Positions 23,902-32,835 of a stretch of DNA of 32,835 bases are shown here, one piece after another. The translations under genes and the position numbers were made by a program. Within the stretch, counting starts at the first letter, position 1; the number at the start of each line of letters is the position of its first letter. This DNA is from Tannerella forsythia. Lineage in GTDB: Bacteria; Bacteroidota; Bacteroidia; Bacteroidales; Tannerellaceae. Under the pieces are notes generated by a model that had not been told where the DNA came from, made no database searches, and saw nothing but the letters and a program-made list of their open reading frames with translations. The stretch is taken from contig NZ_JUET01000096.1 of the NCBI RefSeq assembly GCF_001006485.1, forward strand, positions 1 through 32,835. The letters are read 5' to 3'.

Positions 23902-26900
23902 ATGATGCCCTTTACCGCCCGTATATGGATATACCGCCTGGTGCTGACCCTCGTCGGAGGGACAGGATGTGCGACGGCGTCATACGCCCGGAGCGACGAG
24001 GTATACTTCTCGAAAATCGGTATCGAGCAGGGTCTGTCGCAGCTGTCGGTCATGAATATCTATCAGGACGAGCTGGGCACGATGTGGTTCGGCACGCGCG
24101 AGGGCGTGAATCTCTATAACGGGAGCAGCATGACCGTGTTGCAACCGAAAGAAGACGATCCGCATTCGCTGTCGGGCAATTTAATTAAAATGATCTGTGG
24201 CGACGGCAATGGCTCCGTATTCATCCAGACCCAAAACGGCATCGACCGGTTCGACCTGCGCACCCGCACCCTGTCACGGGTCACCGACACCCCATACGAC
24301 GCCATGGCCTACGACACCGACCGTTTGTTGCTGGCCGCGCAGAACCGTATCTTTTCCTATCGCGACGGCAAGTTCTCGCTTCTTCTCGAAATCGGCCGTA
24401 CACAAACGGTCATTACGCGGATTCATACGGGTACGAACGGACGGCTCCGCATCGGCACGGTCGATTCGGGGGTCTACACGGTCGGGGCCGACGGGCAGGC
24501 CAGACCGCTTATCACGGGTTGCAGCCGCGTCTCATCGATCTACGAAGACAGCCGGCAGAATCTCTGGATCGCCACATGGCAAAACGGGCTGTACCGGATA
24601 ACGCCGCACGGCACGGTCGTCAACTACCGCGAGAGCGCCGACGGACGCGCCCTGTCGTCGAACTTCGTGCGTACCGTATGCGAAGACAACAGCGGCGGAA
24701 TATGGATCGGTACGAAGAACGGACTCGACCGGTTCGATACCGTCACGGAGCAGTTTACACACTACGACTCGGAAGAGCACAACCTGCAAAAGTTATCGAA
24801 CGAGTCGGTTTGGGACTTATACAAAGACCGTCAGGGTACGATTTGGGCAGGCACCTACTTCGGCGGAGTCAATTACTTCAACCCCGAGCACGACTTCTAC
24901 ACGTTCCATGACTTGCAAAAGGGGGTGTTGAGGAACAAACCTTTTCCGGTCATCAGCCGGGTAATCGAGGCGGAAGACGGCCGGCTCTTTCTTTGCACCG
25001 AAGGCAACGGCCTCCTCTCCTACGACCCGTCGGAAAAAACCTACACCGATTATGCGGCCCTGAGACAGAAAAATATCAAGACGGCTTATTACGACCGTAC
25101 ACGCCGTCAGCTATGGCTCGGCCTGCATCTGGAAGGTTTGTGTATGCTCGATACGAAGACGCAACAAGTCACGTTCTACCGCAAAATCAATGCCGGTCTT
25201 TACGAATCGAATATCGTCCGGGCGATTCTTCCCTACCGCGATCTCCTGCTCGTAGCCACCTACAACGGACTCTATCTGTTCGACCCGCACACGAAGCAAT
25301 TCTCCATCTTCTCCGAAGCATTGCACCGATTGGCTACCTACTTTATCGATGTGCAATCCGACTACGACGGACAGCTATGGATCGCCGGCTACGGACTCTA
25401 CCGGTACGACCTGCGGACGGGAATCTGCCGGAGCTATACGCATCGCAAAGACAACCCGTCGTCGCTCAGCAACAACCAGATCAACAAAATCCTCATCGAT
25501 CGCAAACGCAACGTATGGATTGCCACTAACGGAGGGGGAGTGAATCTTTACAATCCTTCGTCCGATTCGTTCACCCGCTTCGACTCCGACAACGGTTCGT
25601 TGCCGAACGCTTATATCAGCAATCTGGCCGAGTTGCCTTCGGGCAAATTACTGCTGGCCACCACGCAGGGCTTCTCGACCCTCGACCCTTCCACACACGA
25701 GATCGATCATTACGGACCCGGCAGCGGATTCCCGCTCAACTCGCTTTACAACGGCGGACTGACCGTCACGGCAGATAACGAAGTGTATATTGCCGGCATG
25801 AACGGCATGGTATCCTTCGCCGAAGACAAGCTGGCTGGCAATCTGCCACCTTTTACGCTGCACTTCTCGCAACTGTGGGTCAACCATCTGCCGGTACTGC
25901 CCGGCGATGATTCGGGCATCCTGAACGTCGCCCTGCCGTTTACCGAATCCGTTACGTTGAATCATAAACAGTCGATGCTCGAGATCGAATTTTCGTCCGA
26001 TCATTTCATCGCAAGCAACCGTCCCGGTTTCCGGTACCGGTTACTGGGCTTGTCCGAACAATGGATGCCGGTGCAACCCGGCGCTCATCGGTTTAACTTT
26101 ACCGGCATCCATCCGGGCAGATATCGCCTCGAACTGGAGGCTGTCTCGCCCATCGACGGTACCGTGCTGGCACGCACCGCGCTGAAGCTGAACATGGCTC
26201 CTCCTTTCTACAAGACATGGTATGCCTATCTGACTTATGCCCTGTTGCTGGCATTGCTGGCCGCGCTTTACGTGCGATTCGTCCAATCGAGGGTACGGCT
26301 CGTGGCCTCGCTCGAATATCAGAAGAAAGAAAAGGAGCATTTAGAGGCTGTCAACCAGTCGAAGCTGCGCTTCTTCACCAATATCACACACGAATTCCGT
26401 ACACCGCTGACCATCATCGCCAGTCAGGTAGATACAATCATGCAGACGGGTAAGACGTCGGCGGCCGTGCACCGGCGCATGGCCAGTGTGCGTCGCAACA
26501 TCGGGCTTATGCAAAACCTGATCAACGAGTTGATGGAGTTTCGCAAGGCCGAGAACGGTAAGCTCGTGATCCGTGCAAGTGAACACGACATCGTTAAATT
26601 CATGCACGAAATGTACCTTGCCTTCGAGGAATATGCCGAACACCGACAGATCGATTTCACCTTTCATGCCGACCGGGAAAGCATACCTTTATGGTTCGAC
26701 CCGGCACAGATGCAGAAAGTATTCTACAACCTCCTCTCCAATGCCTTTAAATATACTTCGGCAGGCGGGAAGATCGGGATGACCGTGAACGAACATGCCG
26801 ACGAGGTACGTATCGCCGTGCATGACAGCGGACAAGGTATTCGCGAAACCGATATCCCCCATATCTTTGACCGTTTCTATCAGGCAATAGATACCGGGCT

Positions 26901-27960
26901 GAAAACCGACGAATCCGTATCGCCCGGAACGGGCATCGGACTGGCGCTGACGAAACATATTGCCGACGCGCACGGGGCACGGATTCTTGTATCGAGCCGG
27001 ATCGACGAGGGCAGCGTCTTTGAAGTCGTGATGAAAAAAGGTGCCGGGCATCTCTCGGACGAGCAGAAACGCAAACGACCGGAGAGCGGCGAATGGCATA
27101 TACGCTCCGTCGAAGTGTACGATGCGCTGCCCGACACGCCTTATCCCGACGAAACGGCCGAAAGCGTACATACGCTGCCTTCCATCCTGATCGTAGAAGA
27201 TAACCCCGAGCTGCTTCATGTGCTGCAAAGCATCTTTGAGCCGATCTACACCGTTCACACCGCCTCGAACGGCGAAGAAGGACTCCGGAAAACCATCCGG
27301 CATCAGCCCGATATCGTATTGAGCGACCTGATGATGCCCGTGCTCTCAGGCAACGAGATGTGCCTGCGAATCAAAAACAATTTCGCCACGTCGCATATCC
27401 CCGTCGTCCTGCTCACGGCACAAACAGCCGTCGAAGCCAAACTCGACAGCCTGCGCCTCGGAGCAGACGACTACATCACCAAACCGTTCGATGTGAAGCT
27501 GCTCATCGCACGCTGCCGCAACCTGATCGACGGACGACGGCGGCTGCAGGAAAAATTCGGACGCTCGACCGAACTCCCTCCCTCGGCCATCGCCTCGAAC
27601 GACATCGACCGCGAATTTATCGAACGCGCCCGTCAGGTCATCGAACAACATCTGGCCAACGAAGATTTCGACGTCGCCCTCTTCTCGCGCGAAATGGCGC
27701 TGGGACGCACCCGTCTGTTCCATAAAATCAAAGGTGTGACCGGGCAAACGCCCAACGAATTTATCCAGACCATCCGGATGAAGAAAGCCACCGGCCTGCT
27801 TCAGAACCACCCCGAAATGAATATCGCCGACGTGGCATACAACGTGGGCTTCGGCTCGCCAAAATATTTCTCCAAATGCTTCCGCGAACAATTCGGCATG
27901 TCCCCCTCCGAATTCCGCGCCCGCCCTCCCGCTCCGCATTCGACCGAGAAGAAAGGGTAA
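23902..27960 (+). CDS. Hybrid two-component sensor/regulator (HTCS) with AraC output
   Basis: One polypeptide of 1,352 residues spans the inner membrane and carries out the whole signalling chain. A signal peptide (1-29) leads into a periplasmic double propeller of repeats (about 35-680; motifs such as IWIGTKNGLDRFD and IWAGTYFGGVNYFNP). A Y_Y_Y domain (about 690-765) and one membrane helix (about 772-795) follow. The cytoplasmic part has a histidine kinase (FFTNITHEFRTPL, His830; ATPase boxes DSGQGI and GTGIGLAL near 975 and 1010), a receiver (ILIVEDNPELL; phospho-acceptor Asp1142 in LSDLMMPVLSG; Lys in TKPFD) and an AraC-type DNA-binding domain (about 1245-1345). All catalytic residues look intact. 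Such proteins usually sense glycan pieces and control a nearby SusC/SusD locus, but none is in this window. Confidence 0.95.
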   Translation: MMPFTARIWIYRLVLTLVGGTGCATASYARSDEVYFSKIGIEQGLSQLSVMNIYQDELGTMWFGTREGVNLYNGSSMTVLQPKEDDPHSLSGNLIKMICGDGNGSVFIQTQNGIDRFDLRTRTLSRVTDTPYDAMAYDTDRLLLAAQNRIFSYRDGKFSLLLEIGRTQTVITRIHTGTNGRLRIGTVDSGVYTVGADGQARPLITGCSRVSSIYEDSRQNLWIATWQNGLYRITPHGTVVNYRESADGRALSSNFVRTVCEDNSGGIWIGTKNGLDRFDTVTEQFTHYDSEEHNLQKLSNESVWDLYKDRQGTIWAGTYFGGVNYFNPEHDFYTFHDLQKGVLRNKPFPVISRVIEAEDGRLFLCTEGNGLLSYDPSEKTYTDYAALRQKNIKTAYYDRTRRQLWLGLHLEGLCMLDTKTQQVTFYRKINAGLYESNIVRAILPYRDLLLVATYNGLYLFDPHTKQFSIFSEALHRLATYFIDVQSDYDGQLWIAGYGLYRYDLRTGICRSYTHRKDNPSSLSNNQINKILIDRKRNVWIATNGGGVNLYNPSSDSFTRFDSDNGSLPNAYISNLAELPSGKLLLATTQGFSTLDPSTHEIDHYGPGSGFPLNSLYNGGLTVTADNEVYIAGMNGMVSFAEDKLAGNLPPFTLHFSQLWVNHLPVLPGDDSGILNVALPFTESVTLNHKQSMLEIEFSSDHFIASNRPGFRYRLLGLSEQWMPVQPGAHRFNFTGIHPGRYRLELEAVSPIDGTVLARTALKLNMAPPFYKTWYAYLTYALLLALLAALYVRFVQSRVRLVASLEYQKKEKEHLEAVNQSKLRFFTNITHEFRTPLTIIASQVDTIMQTGKTSAAVHRRMASVRRNIGLMQNLINELMEFRKAENGKLVIRASEHDIVKFMHEMYLAFEEYAEHRQIDFTFHADRESIPLWFDPAQMQKVFYNLLSNAFKYTSAGGKIGMTVNEHADEVRIAVHDSGQGIRETDIPHIFDRFYQAIDTGLKTDESVSPGTGIGLALTKHIADAHGARILVSSRIDEGSVFEVVMKKGAGHLSDEQKRKRPESGEWHIRSVEVYDALPDTPYPDETAESVHTLPSILIVEDNPELLHVLQSIFEPIYTVHTASNGEEGLRKTIRHQPDIVLSDLMMPVLSGNEMCLRIKNNFATSHIPVVLLTAQTAVEAKLDSLRLGADDYITKPFDVKLLIARCRNLIDGRRRLQEKFGRSTELPPSAIASNDIDREFIERARQVIEQHLANEDFDVALFSREMALGRTRLFHKIKGVTGQTPNEFIQTIRMKKATGLLQNHPEMNIADVAYNVGFGSPKYFSKCFREQFGMSPSEFRARPPAPHSTEKKG

Positions 27961-27996
27961 AAATATCACTTCAGGGAAATATCTCTGCCTGTCGGA

Positions 27997-30084
27997 TCAA
28001 TTCGCAGTCATGCGTTTGATGATGCCGTAAGCATTCAAAATACCTAATTCGCCGGCCTTGCTCAGGTCGGCAATACCGTGCGTAGCATCGCCTTGCGAGA
28101 GCCGTGCGAGGCCACGATTGAAATATGCTTCGGCAAATTCGGGATCACGCAGGATCGCCTCATTATAGTCGGCAATAGCCGCACGAAAGTCGCGCTGGGC
28201 ACATCGCAGGTTACCGCGATTATAATATGAATAGATAAAGCCGGGAGCTTGACGAATAACAAAGTCGTAATCTCGGATAATCAATTCATGTTCATAGCCT
28301 TTCGCTTCTTCTTTCAATCGACTTTGTGGCAGATCGTTTACCGGATTCTCATTCATAACGGGAGCCTTGCTACTGCCCAATTGAAAGTTGATGGTTCGCG
28401 TACTTGCCTGTTCATCCGTATAACCCTGCGACTGATTGTACTCCATCTGCTTGTAACGAACGGAAGCCCGATTAAAATAAGCCAAGGTATAAGACGGATC
28501 CAGTTCGATGACTTTATCGAAATTGCGAATAGCTTCCGCAAAATCCTGCACGAGCATAAAATCGATGGCGCGTCCGAAGTAGTTATCAGGATTATTAGGT
28601 TCTCTCTCTATTTTAGCAGAATACTCATTGATGGAAGCAAAGTGCATGGCAATCTGTTCTTCGGTCAAGGCCGCCTCCTTGTTTGTCAATAACAGTTTCC
28701 ATGACAGTACCATGCGCGCATTGAATTGCTCGACCGTCTTATCGTAATAGACAGACTCCTGTACTTCGCTGTTTTTTTCATAATACGTCAGGATAAACTG
28801 CGGTTCGAGGTCGACATGCACGTTGCGATCCTGTACCCTTCCACGTATCTCGCTACGGTACTTGCTTTCTTGTTCCTCTTTCCTGTCGTAAACAACCAAT
28901 CGGTTGAACTTATCGATATTCTTGTCCGACTCTTCACGGGTATTTGTTCCCTTTTCGGAATTGTCGGAAGCTTCGGCACCCGGCTTCTGCCCTTGACGCT
29001 TATCTTGTTCCAGTTTCATCGCCGTGAGGTAATCCCGATCGGCTCCGCTCAAATCGTTTAGCTTCCGTTTGGCTTCGGCACGACTGTAATAACCGGGCAA
29101 GAAATTGGGATATTGCTTTAACACGACGTCAATATCTCGTATAGCGCCTCTGTAATCGCCCACTTCATGATTCAGCAGGGCGCGGTTGTAATACGCCATA
29201 TAATTGTCCGGTTCCTGCTCGAGCACTACGTCAAAATCTTCAATCGCCCGGTTATTGTCTCCCACTTGTGCACGTAGCAAACCGCGATTAAAACGGGCAA
29301 TCAAGTTTCTGTTGTCCATATCGATCACTTGATCATAGTCAGCCATAGCCCCCCGCAAGTCATTCATTTGATAACGTACGAGTCCACGGTTGATGTAGTA
29401 GCCGCTCTCCCGCGTATTAAGACGGATGGCTTCGTTCAAATCGGCCAAGGCGTCCTTGAAACGACCTGTCTGGTAGAGGACAATCGCCCGATTTCCGTAA
29501 CATGGGGCATGATACGGGTCAATTTCGATCGCTTTGTCATAATCGTTCAGCGCAAGCGCCGTATCTCCTTTCTCCAGATACATAGCGCCGCGTGTCAGGT
29601 AGCCGAGCGAATATTGGGGATGAGCACGGATCAAATCTTCGAAAACATGTTCCGCATCACTAAAATCCTTTTTCTGAACATAGGCAATTGCCTTGTTCGA
29701 CATCATTGGGCGATCGTCGGGTTTAAATTCCAGTCCTTTGTTATAGTCTTCGATCGCTTCATCATACATCTCGAGGCTCTGACGAGCAATTCCCCGCGCG
29801 TAATACGCTTGTGCCAAAAACGGATTACGCTCAAGGCTTAACGAACAGTCTTCCTCTGCACCTTTGAAATCGTCCAGATTCAGCTTCGCTACGGCCCGGT
29901 AGAAATAAGGTTCAGCCAGCCACGGTTTAGCTTTGATGACCTGATTAAAGTACTGAATTGACAGCACGTAGTCCTCGAAATAAAGCGCATTTCTGCCGAT
30001 GGCCATCACCCGGTCGGTATTGACCTGCGCTCTCACCGTGAACATGCAAGACAGAAAAAAGAAGAGGGCGAACGTTTGTCTCAT
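27997..30084 (-). CDS. Large exported TPR-repeat protein
   Basis: The 695-residue protein has a signal peptide (FALFFFLSCMFTVRAQ, cut near residue 20) and then about nine or ten regular tetratricopeptide repeats to about residue 375, each with the pattern YxNRGxxxxxxGDxxxAxxDYDxxIxxDP. A less regular, charged segment (about 375-500; GQKPGAEASDNSEKGTN is low-complexity) separates a second block of three or four repeats at about 505-685. The many tyrosines and 'YYNRA/ARFNRG' phrases suggest a protein-binding solenoid in the periplasm or at the outer membrane. It starts 4 bp behind the deformylase gene, so it belongs to the sugar transferase-ruvX-def transcript. It faces the HTCS gene with only 36 bp between their stops. 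Partner unknown. Confidence 0.88.
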   Translation of the reverse strand: MRQTFALFFFLSCMFTVRAQVNTDRVMAIGRNALYFEDYVLSIQYFNQVIKAKPWLAEPYFYRAVAKLNLDDFKGAEEDCSLSLERNPFLAQAYYARGIARQSLEMYDEAIEDYNKGLEFKPDDRPMMSNKAIAYVQKKDFSDAEHVFEDLIRAHPQYSLGYLTRGAMYLEKGDTALALNDYDKAIEIDPYHAPCYGNRAIVLYQTGRFKDALADLNEAIRLNTRESGYYINRGLVRYQMNDLRGAMADYDQVIDMDNRNLIARFNRGLLRAQVGDNNRAIEDFDVVLEQEPDNYMAYYNRALLNHEVGDYRGAIRDIDVVLKQYPNFLPGYYSRAEAKRKLNDLSGADRDYLTAMKLEQDKRQGQKPGAEASDNSEKGTNTREESDKNIDKFNRLVVYDRKEEQESKYRSEIRGRVQDRNVHVDLEPQFILTYYEKNSEVQESVYYDKTVEQFNARMVLSWKLLLTNKEAALTEEQIAMHFASINEYSAKIEREPNNPDNYFGRAIDFMLVQDFAEAIRNFDKVIELDPSYTLAYFNRASVRYKQMEYNQSQGYTDEQASTRTINFQLGSSKAPVMNENPVNDLPQSRLKEEAKGYEHELIIRDYDFVIRQAPGFIYSYYNRGNLRCAQRDFRAAIADYNEAILRDPEFAEAYFNRGLARLSQGDATHGIADLSKAGELGILNAYGIIKRMTAN

Positions 30085-30088
30085 CTCA

Positions 30089-30649
30089 TTATTTCTTCAA
30101 CGGTTTGATACGGTAGGAACACGACATCGTCCCCTTGACAATATGGTTCAGTTTACCTTTATTGAGTTGTCGGCGAATGGCCGATATATTATCAATAAAT
30201 ACATGTCCTTGCAGATGCTCGTACTCGTGCAAGACGATCCGTGCGGCAAACCCCTCAAGGTTCTCCTCCTGCGGCTCAAAATGTTCGTTCATATACCGTA
30301 CCTTGATTTTCTCCGGACGCGTTACTTTCTCGTGAACTCCCGGAAAACTAAGACAACCCTCCTCAAAAGTTACCGTCTCACGGCTTTCCTCGATGATCTC
30401 CGGATTAATCAACACACGTTTGAAGTCTTTACACTCGATACGGTCGTTAGCTACCGGTGTTCCGTCAATCACCACAAGGCTTATCGATCGGCCGATCTGC
30501 GGTGCAGCCAGCCCCACGCCATCGGCATGATACATGGTTTCGAACATATCGGCAATCAACTTTTTCAGATCGGGATAGTCTTTATCTATCGGCGTTGTCG
30601 GCTCTCTCAATACAGGTTGTCCGTATGTATAAATCGGTAATATCATCAT
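30089..30649 (-). CDS. def: Peptide deformylase
   Basis: The enzyme removes the formyl group from the first methionine of new proteins. All three signature motifs are intact: GVGLAAPQIG (44-53), EGCLSFPG (97-104, Cys99 as metal ligand) and HEYEHLQGHVFID (His141 and His145 metal ligands, Glu142 catalytic). The length, 186 residues, is normal. Two adjacent ATGs (30649 and 30646) are possible starts; the difference is one residue. No formyltransferase gene is next to it. It lies 8 bp behind ruvX and 4 bp ahead of the TPR gene, the usual Bacteroidales arrangement. Confidence 0.97.
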   Translation of the reverse strand: MMILPIYTYGQPVLREPTTPIDKDYPDLKKLIADMFETMYHADGVGLAAPQIGRSISLVVIDGTPVANDRIECKDFKRVLINPEIIEESRETVTFEEGCLSFPGVHEKVTRPEKIKVRYMNEHFEPQEENLEGFAARIVLHEYEHLQGHVFIDNISAIRRQLNKGKLNHIVKGTMSCSYRIKPLKK

Positions 30650-30657
30650 ATTCTGTT

Positions 30658-31080
30658 TTATCGTTTATTTCTTAATCGTTCGAGAAACCCCTGCAAGATC
30701 AGAACAGCGCTGATTTCATCGACCAATCCTTTGTCTTGCCGTTTTTTCTTTTTCAAACCTCCGTCAATCAATGCCCGTTGAGCCATGATCGAAGTAAAAC
30801 GCTCGTCATAATACTCTACCGGAATGGAAGGAAGTGTTTTTGTGAGTTGAGCCACAAAGGCTTCCACACGTTTCATGTTTTCGGAAGGCTCGTTGTTCAT
30901 CTGTTTCGGATAGCCGACCACAATCAGGTCCACCGGTTCTTGCGACACATACCGGGCGATGTACCCCGTCGCTTCACGGCTTGACACAACGGTCAATCTG
31001 TTGGCAATCATTTTCAGCATATCAGTGACAGCCAATCCGGTACGTTTCTGTCCATAATCAACGGCCATAATCCTTCCCAT
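30658..31080 (-). CDS. ruvX: RuvX/YqgF RNase H-like nuclease
   Basis: RuvX (YqgF) has the RNase H fold and is implicated in Holliday junction cleavage and in pre-16S rRNA maturation. This 140-residue protein starts MGRIMAVDYGQKRTGLAVTD, with the first catalytic aspartate (Asp8). It continues with VDLIVVGYPKQMNNEPSE, where the family has its conserved glycine/proline turn, VEYYDERFTSIMAQRAL (Glu in the DERF motif) and KGLVDEISAVLILQGFL (last acidic residues). The length is typical. It lies 3 bp behind the sugar transferase gene and 8 bp ahead of def, so it is inside the operon. Confidence 0.94.
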   Translation of the reverse strand: MGRIMAVDYGQKRTGLAVTDMLKMIANRLTVVSSREATGYIARYVSQEPVDLIVVGYPKQMNNEPSENMKRVEAFVAQLTKTLPSIPVEYYDERFTSIMAQRALIDGGLKKKKRQDKGLVDEISAVLILQGFLERLRNKR

Positions 31081-31083
31081 AAA

Positions 31084-32481
31084 TCAATAGGCATTTTTTT
31101 CACCTCGGAACATATTCAAGACTGTCACAAAAATAATTTTCAGATCGAGAAAGAACGACCAATTCTCAATATACCATACATCGCGCTTGACACGTCCTTC
31201 CATCTGTTCCAACGTCTTCGTCTCGCCCCGATAACCGGTAATCTGTGCCCAGCCGGTAATGCCCGGTTTAACAAGATGACGCACCATATACTTATCGATC
31301 AGTTTAGAATACTGCTCCGTATGTTTGAGCATATGAGGACGCGGTCCTACGACCGACATATCGCCAAACAATACATTAAGAAACTGAGGCATTTCGTCCA
31401 AGTTCGTCCGCCGAAGAAAACTTCCGATTTTCGTGGTGCGCGGATCATTTTTAACAGCCTGCACCAAATCGGCGTCTTTATTTACTTTCATAGTCCGGAA
31501 TTTGTAACAGTCGAACTCTTTACCGTATATGCCGGTGCGTTTCTGCTTAAACAATATCGGTCCGGGAGAACTTAATTTGATTAGCATACCGACCACGATA
31601 TAAAGCACGGGATAAAACAAGAGAAGCACGAGTGTGGAGAACGCAATATCAAATGTCCGCTTGACAGCTCGTTTCGAGACCGATTGCAAGGGTTCGTTAC
31701 GAATCGAGAGCAAAGGAATAAACTCCAGGATCTCCATCACCATGCTTTTTTTAATATCGCGATAAAACTCCGGAACGATGTAGAAACGAATCATATGTTT
31801 CTCGGCAAAAAGCAGCAAGTTCGATATTTTATCACTGTTCGAACCGGGGATGGTACAATAAATCTCATCTATTTGATGTTCCGAAACAAAATCATTCATT
31901 TCCTCAATAGGCCCTATATAATTCGGCAGTACCTCTTTCAGAGCCATATTATCATCAAAAAAGCCCAATACGTTGAATCCGTATGCCAAATCGTCTCGAA
32001 GCACGTTATAAAGCTCCATTCCGTTTTTTCCGGCTCCGATGATGATGATGTTCTTGGCATTATACCCTTTGCGACGATAGATTTTGACAAAGATACGCAT
32101 CAGAATCCGCCATAAAGACAGACATAACAACACGGAAACGTAGTAAAGAAAGAGAAAAATGACCAATGAGCTACCTACTTTCAAGAACGCCAGACACGTG
32201 CAGAACAAAAACGTTTGAAACGTAACCAGGGTAAACGAGCGCTGTACGACATTATCCAAAAACACGATGGAGAGATGTATTTTGATCGGTACGAAATACA
32301 AGGCAAAAAAGTAGCAAAAGTTAAGCAACAATAAGACTTCTTTAAGGCTGTGGGCTATGGGTTGGGTATATACCGGTTCAAGAGCGTAGTAAATACCGAA
32401 AAACAGGGCGTTTAAAATCATTAAATCGCCCATACCAATCAGCCACTGAAGAAAATATCCTTGTTTTGAACTTTTTTCCAT
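31084..32481 (-). CDS. Polyprenyl-phosphate sugar-1-phosphate transferase (WcaJ-like)
   Basis: The enzyme should move a sugar phosphate from a UDP-sugar to undecaprenyl phosphate, the first step of a surface glycan. The 465-residue protein has about four N-terminal membrane helices (to about 125) and a middle NAD-fold-like domain with NIIIIGAGKNGMELYNVL (about 145-160). A membrane-entering segment (about 272-300) precedes the bacterial sugar transferase domain. That domain contains SSPGPILFKQKRTGIYGKEF, CYKFRTMK, the catalytic Asp-Glu pair in LDEMPQFLNVL, SVVGPRP and VKPGITGWAQI. This matches the WcaJ/PglC superfamily of monotopic phosphoglycosyltransferases. No glycosyltransferases or flippase lie beside it; it heads the ruvX-def-TPR transcript. 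The sugar cannot be read from sequence. Confidence 0.92.
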   Translation of the reverse strand: MEKSSKQGYFLQWLIGMGDLMILNALFFGIYYALEPVYTQPIAHSLKEVLLLLNFCYFFALYFVPIKIHLSIVFLDNVVQRSFTLVTFQTFLFCTCLAFLKVGSSLVIFLFLYYVSVLLCLSLWRILMRIFVKIYRRKGYNAKNIIIIGAGKNGMELYNVLRDDLAYGFNVLGFFDDNMALKEVLPNYIGPIEEMNDFVSEHQIDEIYCTIPGSNSDKISNLLLFAEKHMIRFYIVPEFYRDIKKSMVMEILEFIPLLSIRNEPLQSVSKRAVKRTFDIAFSTLVLLLFYPVLYIVVGMLIKLSSPGPILFKQKRTGIYGKEFDCYKFRTMKVNKDADLVQAVKNDPRTTKIGSFLRRTNLDEMPQFLNVLFGDMSVVGPRPHMLKHTEQYSKLIDKYMVRHLVKPGITGWAQITGYRGETKTLEQMEGRVKRDVWYIENWSFFLDLKIIFVTVLNMFRGEKNAY

Positions 32482-32835
32482 CTCGTTGTAAGAATTGACA
32501 AAGGTAACGAATATTTCAGAGTTAAAAAAACGACCGGAAGCTTTTTCCCGAGTTGCATCTTCTAATCGTAAGTGTCATACATCGATAAGTAAAATGGCCA
32601 ACATGCAGCCGGTCGAAAAATTCAGTCACGGCTCGGTGGGGTGTGTTTGTGTATAATCGTCATTTTTTACTACCTTTCCTCTAAAACGTATTTTGTGAGT
32701 TTGCTTACATTGCTGCTCAATCCCTCCCAAATTCGGTTGTTTGGGTGACTATAACACACGACTGTTGGCTCCGTGACGGTCGGTGTGTCTCGGAGATTGC
32801 GAATATAAGTATGTTACTTTCCTCTACAAGCTTGG
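32482..32835. other. Gene-free right end of the window
   Basis: About 354 bases carry the promoter for the leftward operon near 32499-32506. Beyond that I see no gene, tRNA-like fold or mobile element end. The window may cut an upstream gene's control region. Confidence 0.5.
32499..32506 (-). promoter_or_regulatory. Candidate -7 box for the wcaJ-like/ruvX/def/TPR operon
   Basis: The minus strand reads TACCTTTG (TAnnTTTG), about 18 bp ahead of the ATG at 32481. Nineteen bases further upstream there is a T run (TTTT), a partial match to the TTTG -33 element. Confidence 0.55.

Noticed and set aside
32652-32657. TATAAT hexamer as a promoter at the right end
   Set aside because: The primary sigma factor of Bacteroidetes does not use a TATAAT box. 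There is no matching TTGACA and no gene behind it in the window.

Overview
The window looks like chromosomal DNA from a member of the Bacteroidales, plausibly of the Tannerella/Parabacteroides/Porphyromonas type. The evidence is a hybrid two-component regulator with a periplasmic propeller and an AraC output, Bacteroidetes-only families (DUF4837, the DUF4105/Lnb family), an SEC-C-tailed SecA of about 1,110 residues, and promoters of the Bacteroidetes form TTTG-N19-TAnnTTTG. I see no rRNA, tRNA, CRISPR array, transposase or prophage. The species cannot be fixed from the sequence alone.

Layout. Positions 1-660 are a gene-free patch packed with short intergenic repeats: a 30-bp direct repeat, heptamer and octamer tandem arrays, and palindromic repeat elements. 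Two small envelope proteins of unknown function follow on the minus strand (663-1724). Next, all read leftwards, is an operon of a sigma-54 activator, lptE, a TPR-like protein and secG (4733 down to 1893). Upstream lies a tightly packed four-gene operon (7838 down to 4847): a CTP-transferase of the TagD type, a short-chain reductase, a CDP-alcohol phosphotransferase and a PlsC-like acyltransferase. It looks like a dedicated but unassigned polar-lipid pathway. Then come DUF4837-pdxA, rlmN, ppiD, lptC, a TPR protein and an outer-membrane barrel protein, all on the minus strand, ending at a divergent promoter region (17194-17600).

To the right, the plus strand carries lnb (probable lipoprotein N-acyltransferase), an alkaline-phosphatase-fold protein that appears to have lost its metal and nucleophile residues, secA, and a large hybrid two-component regulator. 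Facing them on the minus strand is a wcaJ-like sugar transferase, ruvX, def and a TPR operon (32481 down to 27997). The last 350 bases hold no gene I can recognise.

The common theme is building and supplying the cell envelope: protein export (SecA, SecG), periplasmic folding (PpiD), lipoprotein acylation (Lnb), LPS transport (LptC, LptE), lipid headgroup and acyl transfer, and glycan priming. The two points I would look at first are the four-gene CDP-alcohol lipid operon and the apparent pseudo-phosphatase lodged between lnb and secA.
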